A stretch of DNA of 7,065 nucleotides from CAYMAZ01 sp964428185 (GTDB lineage: Bacteria; Bacteroidota; Bacteroidia; Bacteroidales; DTU049), in contig CAYRXH010000112.1 of NCBI GenBank assembly GCA_964428185.1, positions 1 through 7,065 of the forward strand, given 5' to 3'. Under the pieces are notes generated by a model. The model did not search any database. It was given only the letters and a program-made list of their open reading frames with translations, and had not been told where the DNA came from. Position numbers and translations under genes: made by a program. Shown here in pieces: positions 1 through 6,384 of this stretch (the stretch's first letter is position 1; each line of letters opens with the position of its first letter).

Positions 1-1
1 C

Positions 2-236
2 AAATGCTCTGTATCAATCGAGATACATCAGAAGGGATTTTTAGAAGAAAGATATCAAATACACCGGAAACGGAGTTACTCAGGCTACATACAATGAAAT
101 CAGGTTTATTTATAACTCTGATTATTGGTATATTAACGGAAATGTTTTTTATGAGGGGGGCTGCCCTGTTGCTCACTATAGTTATGTTGATTCAATAAAA
201 GTGATTAATCATAACAATCTGATAAAATCCTATAAA
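2..236 (+). pseudogene. 5' fragment of the interrupted RHS/SpvB-like gene
   Basis: This is an inner part of the N-terminal half of the large RHS gene; its true start lies outside the window. The frame through 45-236 (codons starting at 3, 6, 9...) reads KDIKYTGNGVTQ, YNEIRFIYNSDYW and, just before the insertion, NHNNLIKSYK. The style 'I.YTGN...YN.I.F.Y' followed by 'L.K.YKF.YD' is what I recall from the region before the FG-GAP repeats in SpvB/RHS proteins. The frame then runs into the insertion at 237 and stops within it at 261-263. Deleting 237-452 joins it in frame to the downstream gene as SYK-FIYDNVNYKLQEI. Upstream, the same frame has a TAG at 42-44. One extra A in the GAAGAAAGA run near 45-51 would explain it, because removing one A gives GFLEEDIKYTG from the adjacent frame. 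The joined reading is seen directly; family membership is by resemblance. Confidence 0.75.
232..236 (+). repeat. Target-site duplication, left copy (ATAAA)
   Basis: ATAAA directly abuts the left terminal inverted repeat and is matched by ATAAA at 448-452 on the other side. It is the expected 5-bp footprint of transposition. In an AT-rich setting five bases alone could be chance, but the frame restoration on removing one copy supports it. Confidence 0.7.
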
Positions 237-251
237 CCCAAATCCGTCATT
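237..251 (+). repeat. Left terminal inverted repeat
   Basis: CCCAAATCCGTCATT, perfectly inverted at 433-447. The next bases (AGAATTATT, 252-260) pair partly with the inner side of the right end, so the functional end may be about 24 bp. Confidence 0.8.
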
Positions 252-371
252 AGAATTATTTGATAGTTATTTATTTGTCGGTAGAATCTAAATGTAATGC
301 TTTCATAACTAGTAAGAAAATCTTACAGCAAAAAAACAAAATTTTTTAATAGACATATGGCATCAAAACTA

Positions 372-399
372 TTGACAATCAAAATGTTACAAATATTAT
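372..399 (+). promoter_or_regulatory. Possible outward promoter in the insertion
   Basis: TTGACA at 372-377 is followed after 16 bases by TATTAT at 394-399, pointing at the truncated RHS gene that begins at 468. This fits a generic sigma-70 promoter. The Bacteroidota -7 form TAnnTTTG is only poorly matched nearby (TATTTTCT, 397-404). In AT-rich DNA such matches arise by chance, so this is a weak call. Its interest is that an insertion which cuts off the native promoter could supply a new one. Confidence 0.22.
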
Positions 400-402
400 T
401 TT

Positions 403-419
403 CTAATGACGGTCATTAG
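403..419. repeat. Subterminal palindrome in the insertion
   Basis: CTAATGAC-G-GTCATTAG is a perfect 8+8 palindrome around one G. Its arm GTCATTAG is the same octamer found in the left terminal repeat (246-253), and with one change it recurs inverted in the right end (433-440). The palindrome may be an extra transposase-binding site or a relic of an older end; this is inference. Confidence 0.5.
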
Positions 420-432
420 AAATAATGAGTCC

Positions 433-447
433 AATGACGGATTTGGG
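433..447 (-). repeat. Right terminal inverted repeat
   Basis: AATGACGGATTTGGG, the exact reverse complement of the left end at 237-251, directly followed by the ATAAA duplication. Confidence 0.8.
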
Positions 448-452
448 ATAAA
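448..452 (+). repeat. Target-site duplication, right copy (ATAAA)
   Basis: This is the right-hand copy of the 5-bp duplication next to the right terminal inverted repeat. The RHS reading frame resumes immediately after it with TTT ATT TAT GAT AAT GTG, reading FIYDNV. Confidence 0.7.
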
Positions 453-467
453 TTTATTTATGATAAT

Positions 468-3400
468 GTGAACTACAAGCTGCAGGAAATCATTGAATCT
501 GATAATAACGGTAATTCATATAATTCAATGTATATTGTATGGGATGAAAAAACCTATGGCGAAAGCGATCTTGCAATTGAAGAAATTTCTCAGTTCTCAG
601 CAGCAGCTGACGTAAATAATGACGGAAAATCTGATATTTTTAGTATTGATAACAACACAATTTCATTATATATTTCAGATTTTGACAATTTTGATGAATT
701 CAATTTTTCAAATATTTCAATTTCAGGGGCTGTCACAAATGTTTTCTCTATTGATGATAATTCAGGCAAAGAAGACATTCTTGTTGTTTCTGCTTATCAA
801 AATACTTATTATGCTTATAGATTTGTTTATAATGTTGTTAATGAGCTATTTAACTATACTTGTGTGGCCACATGCTCTTCTGCAACACAAAATCCGTTGG
901 AACTGTTTATGGGTGATTTTACCGGAAACGGAGAGCATGAAATGTACTGGGTTGACATTGTTACCGGGAATGTGATATGCAGTGATTTTATTCCGGTGCA
1001 GGATTTTCCAAACAATCAGATTATCAATTCCTACGAATCTCAACCCGTTGATTTCAGCGGTAACGGCAAAACCGATCTCTTTGCATTTACTGCTTATCCT
1101 GCCAAAGTTTATGTCTATGAATATGGCACAACATTTCAGCAAACTGATGTTCTGGATTTGCCGAATCCATCCACCCGGGGTTATCACACAGGCGACTTTA
1201 ACGGTGATGGCAAAACTGATATGCTCATGTTCTATAACAATAATACTTATGTGATTCATCTGTCAACAGGCAGAAAATTATTGAATGAACCGATGGAGGT
1301 TGCTGCTCCGGGCATTAACTACTGGGCTGATCAGAATATTATTGCCGTGAGAGATTTTACAGGTGATGGGATTGATGATCTTTTAATGCTTGAAGTTACA
1401 CAGATTGATGCTTTGCGCTATAATCACACTTACAGGGTGTTTTCATTAAAATACCATTATCTAGAACATAACAACGGTGATTTTCCTTTTGCTGAATTTG
1501 TTGAAACAAATACCGTCGAACTGCAAAATGTTCAAACATCCGAACCTGTGCTTTTCGGTGATTTTAACGGAGACTGCAAATATGACATTTTTATGGAATA
1601 TCAGGGATTTACAGGAACTATTATTGAACCTGTTCCGTTTTCTTTTGCCGGTGTATTGTACATGAATGAAAACAACAGAGAAATGTTTGTGCAGTCAGTG
1701 TATGATGGGTTCAATAGCTTTGTTGAGTTTGATTATGTGAGTATTGCCAACGACAAAGACTATTCAGCACAATCACAAACATCACCCTTTTTCAGATTTA
1801 ATAAACCATTCTGGGTCGTCAAATCAACCTCTGTTCCAAATAATCAGGATGTACTTGTAACTCATTATACCTATTCTAATGGCGTTAGTCATAAAAATCT
1901 GGGATTTCTGGGCTTTGAAAATGCAACTGTGATTTCCCCTCAAAATATTGAAAATGAAGCAATTTATGACTATTCAGTTGTTACTTCAAACAACAATAAT
2001 CATCTACTCATTTCAGAAGTATCATCACAGGTAAGCGATATGAATCAACCTGTATTGCTGTATAGTTCTGATATTGAAAATTCTTACATTTTTTATAATA
2101 ACGGAAAAACCATACTTCAAACAATTGAAAGTGAAACCAATTATGATTATGTGAAAGGGAATAAAATTGTAAGCGAGATTGAATATTATACTGCAGGAGG
2201 CAATCCCGATAATATTACAACTTATTTTTATGAGATAAATAATGGAACTCCCGCTCACACCAGCCTGCAGGAATACACCTACACAACATTCGGCACTTGG
2301 CACGTTCCTTCAAGAGTTTCTGCTGTTACAACCACACAAACACGACAAGGGCAACAATCATACATTAGAGAAGCAACCTATTCATATGACAGTTATGGCC
2401 GAATGACCCAGAGTGTTCTTGACCCCGGCAAATCGGGTGCTCTTACCAAAACATACAGCAATTTCACTGTTCACGGACTGCCCCGTTCTGTTAGTCTGAG
2501 CGGAGGTAGTCTGAGCAGAACAGCATCAGTTGATTACGATTCCAAAGGTAGATTTGTTGTGAGTGAAACCAATCCCATGCAGCAAACAAAAACCCAGACA
2601 TGGAGCGAAGCATGGGGAGCTGTGGTTGAAGAAACTGCAGTGAATGGTCTTGATTCATGGGCAACATATGATTCATTTGGCAGACTTATTTCTTTTGTAA
2701 ACGAACTGGGTGATAATGACACCATATATTTCGGTTGGGCTGATGAAGTGAATCCGCTGACCGGAGCAAGATATTGGATGAAATCCGAAAAAGAAGCTGC
2801 GCCCTATGTGCAGATATGGTTTGATATGAACCAGAGAAAACTCAGGGAGCAGACACAATCTTATATCGGAGTTGTTTTTTCTGATTTTCAGTATGACGCA
2901 TACGGCTATCTTTACAGAACCTGTCTGCCTACATCGAATATCACCTATGCAAAATGGACCGAGTATTCTTATGATGTTCTTGGTAGAATTGTTGATGAAC
3001 AGCATCAGGATCTTGATCCAACTACCTACACATATTACAACAATACCGTAACCGTTACTGATCCTGCCGGCAGACAAAGAACTCTCACCTATGACCCAAC
3101 AGGGATGGTTATTGAGGCTGATGAACCATTGTCGGGAAATGTGACATATACATACAACAGTATGAACAAACCTGTTTCAGTAGTTTCAAACGGAACAACC
3201 ATTACCACTGTGTGGGATGAATATGGACGACAGACTCAGATGACTGATCCAAATACAGGAACATTTCAGTTTTCATACAATTCTCTTAATGAACTAATTT
3301 CATATATTGATGAGAAAAGCTGTACCACATCCTATCAGTACAATGCACTTGGAGCGGTTACTCAAATAACTGCAACCGAAGGAACTACAACCTATACATA

Positions 3401-5624
3401 CAATACAAGCGGTGTGTCTGTGAATCAGCCTTCTGCAGTACAGGGACCACAGGCTACTTTCAACTTTACCTATGATACAAAAGGACGAATTGCTTCAAGA
3501 CAAATGCTCATCCCATCTGAAAACGACACATTGACAGAGCAATATCAGTGGGACTCATACAGCAGGTTATACAAGTTTACATATCCTTCAGGGTTTGCAA
3601 TAAAGTATGAATATACCGGCACCGGGTATCTCAATGCAATCAAAAAATTCAGCGACAACAGTCTGATTTGGCAGGCTGTCAACAGAAACGAGATGAATTT
3701 GCCTGTTTCAAATATGCTCGGTAATGGTGTTGAAGAAAAATTTTCGTGGGACCAATACTATCAACTCACACGTTTGCGTTATCAGTATTCAAGTGGCAGT
3801 TCAATGTCTATGACCGGAGGCGAAACCGGCAGCACCATTGAATCTATCACTACTTATTTTGATATGAGCTATTCTATGAACCCAGAAACCGGAAATCTCA
3901 ATTCAAGAACCAACAATATCAGGTCTCTCACCGAAACCTTTACCTATGACAATCTTGACAGGCTGATCAATGCTCAGGTTGGATCTACCAACTATCCTGT
4001 GAGTTATCTGACAAACGGCAACATTGATGAGAAATTTGATGCAGGTGAATATGCTTATGATAACAGTAATCATGCTGTGACTGATATCACCGGAACAGGC
4101 TCTGCCATTCCCACAAACACACAGAGCATCACCTACAATTCGTTCAACAAGCCAACTTCTGTTTCGCAGGGATACAGAAACTCACAGTTTAAATACAGCC
4201 CCGACATGCAACGTTGTGTGATGAAAACATATAACACCCAGGTTTTTCCTGCTGTATGGATTAATACCAGATACTACCTTGGCAATTATGAAGAACTTGT
4301 TGTGAAAGGCCTGAAAAGCTCTAAAAAATATCACTACATCTATTCGCCCGACGGGCTGGCAGCAATTTATTACACCTATGGCACCACCACTGCCATGTAT
4401 TATGCCGCCAAAGACCATCTGGGCAGCATCTGCATGCTCATTGACCAAAACCGCAGTGTGATAACAGAAAGAAGCTATGATGCGTGGGGACGGTTGAGAA
4501 ACTACACCAACTGGACTGACTACACCACCAACACGACCCTTTCGATCACCAATCGCGGCTACACAATCCACGAGCATTTAACGGGTTATGGCATCGTGAA
4601 CATGAATGGTAGATTATACGACCCAATCGTTGGACGTATGTTCAATGCCGATCCATTTATCGCAAATCCAAATTCCTCACAGGATTACAACAGGTATTCT
4701 TATGTGAGAAATAATCCCCTACGATATACCGATCCGAGTGGGTATTTTATCTCAGGTGGCTGGGGTTATTGGGATAGGAAACTCAAAGCAAACACCAGTG
4801 CGTTGTATGGAGACAGAGACAGCTGGAACAACCATCTTGACTATATCTATGGCAGAGGTGCCTTTGCTGCCGGTGGCGGTTTTGGCGGCACCACAGCATT
4901 TTATGGCGTTGGCGGAAGTTGTCTTGGCATTGGATCAGTGGGCAGTGGAATGTTGGATGATGATTTTGTTGCCAGCCCTTACTTGATAAACCTTATTGAA
5001 AAATATGAAGGAATACAATTGAAAAAACGCAACAATGAATGGGGATATTGGCAAGATATGACATTTGTTATGGATTTTACCGACCCACTATCAAGTTTCA
5101 CAAAAGTTGCTGTTAAATATAGTAAATGGAATACCGTTAATAGCGTATTTGAACGAACTAAATATGGACATGTGGTGGGTGGTACCAATGTGCAGTTTTC
5201 GGGATCATTGGGAGGTGGTGTTTCTGTGGAACTGGGTTATTTATTTTCAAGCAACGGATGGCAACAACCATATGTAACACTCTATGCATCAGCTTCAAAT
5301 GCAAGTGCAGGTATCAGCTATAATTCAACCATTATCCTTGCAAAGCAAAAAGTGTATTTCTCCGATTTTAATGGGGAATGTTGGGAAGCTGGGGGTAGTT
5401 CTTGGGGAAGTATTCAAATAGGAGGAGATGGTAGTTTTCAAATTGGTGGAAATATGAATAATGAATTTACGATTTTATCAATTGGTGCAGGTTTTGGAAG
5501 TATGGACTTTTCAATTGGAGTTTTATCAGGGCATACTATACTGATTGGAAATCCTACACCCATGATGTATTCAAATTCGTATGATTTTTCTAGCAATTTC
5601 TGGGCATTTTATTTATCCTTTTAA
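468..5624 (+). CDS. RHS/YD-repeat polymorphic toxin, N-terminally cut off
   Basis: This is a giant RHS shell protein (1718 codons here) that would enclose and deliver its C-terminal effector tip. Six DxNGDGxxD-like, probably calcium-binding FG-GAP/VCBS motifs sit at residues 48-56, 150-158, 195-203, 243-251, 296-304 and 365-373; the last has Cys for the usual Gly. A SpvB/TcdB-like middle follows (about 400-600), with 'SVYDGFNSFVEFDYVS'. YD repeats run from about 630 to 1310 (for example YSYDSYGRMTQ, YSYDVLGRIVDE, FTYDTKGRIASR). The RHS-associated core has HLGS at 1317-1320, RLYDPIVGRMFNADPF and YSYVRNNPLRYTDPSG, ending at 1425; the variable tip is 1426-1718. The listed start is a GTG right after the insertion, the first usable start in frame; no signal peptide precedes the repeats. 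The frame is open from 453 and continues the fragment at 2-236 once the insertion is removed, so this is the 3' part of a broken gene. An expressed truncated product is possible but unproven. Confidence 0.9.
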   Translation: MNYKLQEIIESDNNGNSYNSMYIVWDEKTYGESDLAIEEISQFSAAADVNNDGKSDIFSIDNNTISLYISDFDNFDEFNFSNISISGAVTNVFSIDDNSGKEDILVVSAYQNTYYAYRFVYNVVNELFNYTCVATCSSATQNPLELFMGDFTGNGEHEMYWVDIVTGNVICSDFIPVQDFPNNQIINSYESQPVDFSGNGKTDLFAFTAYPAKVYVYEYGTTFQQTDVLDLPNPSTRGYHTGDFNGDGKTDMLMFYNNNTYVIHLSTGRKLLNEPMEVAAPGINYWADQNIIAVRDFTGDGIDDLLMLEVTQIDALRYNHTYRVFSLKYHYLEHNNGDFPFAEFVETNTVELQNVQTSEPVLFGDFNGDCKYDIFMEYQGFTGTIIEPVPFSFAGVLYMNENNREMFVQSVYDGFNSFVEFDYVSIANDKDYSAQSQTSPFFRFNKPFWVVKSTSVPNNQDVLVTHYTYSNGVSHKNLGFLGFENATVISPQNIENEAIYDYSVVTSNNNNHLLISEVSSQVSDMNQPVLLYSSDIENSYIFYNNGKTILQTIESETNYDYVKGNKIVSEIEYYTAGGNPDNITTYFYEINNGTPAHTSLQEYTYTTFGTWHVPSRVSAVTTTQTRQGQQSYIREATYSYDSYGRMTQSVLDPGKSGALTKTYSNFTVHGLPRSVSLSGGSLSRTASVDYDSKGRFVVSETNPMQQTKTQTWSEAWGAVVEETAVNGLDSWATYDSFGRLISFVNELGDNDTIYFGWADEVNPLTGARYWMKSEKEAAPYVQIWFDMNQRKLREQTQSYIGVVFSDFQYDAYGYLYRTCLPTSNITYAKWTEYSYDVLGRIVDEQHQDLDPTTYTYYNNTVTVTDPAGRQRTLTYDPTGMVIEADEPLSGNVTYTYNSMNKPVSVVSNGTTITTVWDEYGRQTQMTDPNTGTFQFSYNSLNELISYIDEKSCTTSYQYNALGAVTQITATEGTTTYTYNTSGVSVNQPSAVQGPQATFNFTYDTKGRIASRQMLIPSENDTLTEQYQWDSYSRLYKFTYPSGFAIKYEYTGTGYLNAIKKFSDNSLIWQAVNRNEMNLPVSNMLGNGVEEKFSWDQYYQLTRLRYQYSSGSSMSMTGGETGSTIESITTYFDMSYSMNPETGNLNSRTNNIRSLTETFTYDNLDRLINAQVGSTNYPVSYLTNGNIDEKFDAGEYAYDNSNHAVTDITGTGSAIPTNTQSITYNSFNKPTSVSQGYRNSQFKYSPDMQRCVMKTYNTQVFPAVWINTRYYLGNYEELVVKGLKSSKKYHYIYSPDGLAAIYYTYGTTTAMYYAAKDHLGSICMLIDQNRSVITERSYDAWGRLRNYTNWTDYTTNTTLSITNRGYTIHEHLTGYGIVNMNGRLYDPIVGRMFNADPFIANPNSSQDYNRYSYVRNNPLRYTDPSGYFISGGWGYWDRKLKANTSALYGDRDSWNNHLDYIYGRGAFAAGGGFGGTTAFYGVGGSCLGIGSVGSGMLDDDFVASPYLINLIEKYEGIQLKKRNNEWGYWQDMTFVMDFTDPLSSFTKVAVKYSKWNTVNSVFERTKYGHVVGGTNVQFSGSLGGGVSVELGYLFSSNGWQQPYVTLYASASNASAGISYNSTIILAKQKVYFSDFNGECWEAGGSSWGSIQIGGDGSFQIGGNMNNEFTILSIGAGFGSMDFSIGVLSGHTILIGNPTPMMYSNSYDFSSNFWAFYLSF
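4433..4741 (+). repeat. RHS-core duplication, copy 1 (in the full gene)
   Basis: This is homologous to 6079-6384. It consists of an identical 28-bp block (4433-4460), a diverged stretch with a net difference of one codon (4461-4585), and a perfect 156-bp block (4586-4741). The last block encodes the end of the RHS core and stops inside the Gly codon of DPSG, where the two tips diverge completely. Confidence 0.95.
4743..5621 (+). other. Variable C-terminal effector tip of the RHS protein
   Basis: These are residues 1426-1718, all sequence after the DPSG motif at 1422-1425. It starts YFISGGWGYWDRKL, has a glycine-rich stretch at about 1462-1494 (AAGGGFGGTTAFYGVGG), a mixed hydrophilic linker, and then alternating hydrophobic/small-residue strands from about 1570 to the end (VSVELGYLF, PYVTLYASASNASAGI, FTILSIGAGFG, MDFSIGVLSG). 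This looks like a beta-rich barrel or sandwich. I see no nuclease, deaminase or ADP-ribosyltransferase signature. It loosely recalls the glycine-rich Bacteroidota tips called 'polymorphic toxin type 23', but that is memory, not an alignment. A toxin role is inferred from its place after an RHS core and before a small gene that fits an immunity protein. Confidence 0.6.
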
Positions 5625-5634
5625 ACTATTCTGT

Positions 5635-6078
5635 ATGAAATTTACCGGTTATATAAGTTGCAATGAGAGTGACTTTCAGAGTTACTATTTGGCAGTGACA
5701 GAAGAATTGAAAAAAATGAAAAATGTTGTTATCCAAAAAAAAACAAATTTCATATATTTTAAATCACAATTCTTTGGACGGTCAACTACTGATAGTTTAA
5801 TTAGTTATGATCAAGGAAAAATTTACTTTGACAGTTTAAAAAGGAATATTGAATTTTCATTTAACATCTATCGTTCATTAAAAATGACACTTGGTATTAT
5901 TCTTTTTATAATACTTTTAAGTTTTTTTCTATTTTGGCAAATTAATTTTGCGATTATTCCTTTTCTTTTTGGCCAAATTATTCACTATTTAATTTTAAAA
6001 AAGAACTTTAAAATATTTATTGAAAATATTGAAAAAAGGGTCGGCGAACAAACCAAACATGAAAATAATGATAAATAA
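5635..6078 (+). CDS. Putative immunity protein, two membrane segments
   Basis: This is a 147-residue protein starting 10 bases after the RHS stop. It has a basic, mixed alpha/beta N-terminal half (MKFTGYISCNESDFQSYY..., ELKKMKN, TNFIYFKSQFFG, GKIYFDSLKRNIEFSF). Two closely spaced hydrophobic helices follow at about 84-101 and 102-121, and then a charged tail ending ENNDK. It is probably an inner-membrane hairpin with both ends in the cytoplasm. Position directly after a variable RHS tip, and before an orphan tip, is the standard place for the cognate immunity gene, and the membrane location suggests protection at the envelope. I do not recognise a named family. An ATG at 5581 in the same frame would add 18 residues but overlaps the RHS gene by 44 bases. 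I prefer 5635, though the extension is hydrophobic and cannot be excluded. DNA here is far more AT-rich (12 G/C of 60 at 5941-6000) than the RHS core (28 of 60 at 4441-4500), fitting a horizontally acquired module. Confidence 0.7.
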   Translation: MKFTGYISCNESDFQSYYLAVTEELKKMKNVVIQKKTNFIYFKSQFFGRSTTDSLISYDQGKIYFDSLKRNIEFSFNIYRSLKMTLGIILFIILLSFFLFWQINFAIIPFLFGQIIHYLILKKNFKIFIENIEKRVGEQTKHENNDK

Positions 6079-6384
6079 CATGCTCATTGACCAAAACCGC
6101 AGTGTGGTGGATGAGCGCAGTTTTGATGCCTGGGGCCGCAACCGCAACCCTGTGAACTGGACATACAGCAGTGTGCCGGCAATGCTTATCACAAACCGCG
6201 GTTATACAACGCATGAACATCTTACAGATTATGGCATCGTGAACATGAATGGTAGATTATACGACCCAATCGTTGGACGTATGTTCAATGCCGATCCATT
6301 TATCGCAAATCCAAATTCCTCACAGGATTACAACAGGTATTCTTATGTGAGAAATAATCCCCTACGATATACCGATCCGAGTGG
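6079..6384 (+). repeat. RHS-core duplication, copy 2 (orphan cassette)
   Basis: Identical blocks at 6079-6106 (28 bp) and 6229-6384 (156 bp) bracket a diverged part matching 4461-4585. Homology begins at the first base after the TAA stop of the putative immunity gene (6076-6078) and ends inside the DPSG codons. The copy is in direct orientation, 1643 bp away from copy 1 across the long block. Confidence 0.95.

Larger units (their letters stand above)
237..447. mobile_element. MITE-like insertion inside the RHS gene
   Basis: This 211-bp element begins CCCAAATCCGTCATT and ends with its exact reverse complement AATGACGGATTTGGG, and it is flanked on both sides by ATAAA. Beyond the 15 perfect bases, pairing of the ends continues imperfectly for about nine more. 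It is very AT-rich, unlike the RHS gene around it, and holds no gene of useful length. The best internal reading is a 20-codon ORF at 357-419 (MASKLLTIKMLQ..., ending SNDGH), which loosely resembles the tail of a transposase; an IS982-type tail is one guess. The element could be an internally deleted IS or a MITE moved in trans. Excision of the element plus one ATAAA removes 216 bp, a multiple of three, and restores a continuous RHS reading frame, which strongly supports a real insertion. The IS family cannot be fixed from this sequence alone. Confidence 0.8.

Noticed and set aside
4..198. 64-codon plus-strand ORF (MLCINRDTSEG...)
   Set aside because: The frame two bases on reads as RHS/SpvB-like protein and joins the downstream gene after removal of the insertion. 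This ORF is its shadow.
237..447. Inverted repeats as a transcription terminator or riboswitch
   Set aside because: The arms are 181 bases apart, flanked by a direct duplication, and removal restores a frame, so a mobile element explains them better.
846..1259. 137-codon minus-strand ORF
   Set aside because: Antisense to the VCBS repeat region; composition follows the plus-strand gene and it has no family resemblance.
2371..4400. YD repeats as a DNA tandem array
   Set aside because: The repeats are conserved at protein level only; I see no DNA-level periodic array or CRISPR-like spacing.
4182..4577. 131-codon minus-strand ORF opposite the RHS core
   Set aside because: It lies fully inside the RHS gene in the opposite strand, with no own signals. 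Long antisense frames are common under YD repeats.
5581..5634. Upstream ATG (5581) as the start of the immunity gene
   Set aside because: It would overlap the RHS tip by 44 bases. The ATG at 5635 lies just after the RHS stop and gives a more usual start. Kept as a possible alternative because the extra 18 residues are hydrophobic.
6020..6079. TTG start at 6020 for the orphan cassette
   Set aside because: The first 20 codons only read the end of the immunity gene in another frame; RHS homology starts at 6079.
5995..6220. Two overlapping minus-strand ORFs across the orphan joint
   Set aside because: Shadows of the RHS core on the other strand. One resembles the shadow at 4182-4577 only because the core is duplicated.
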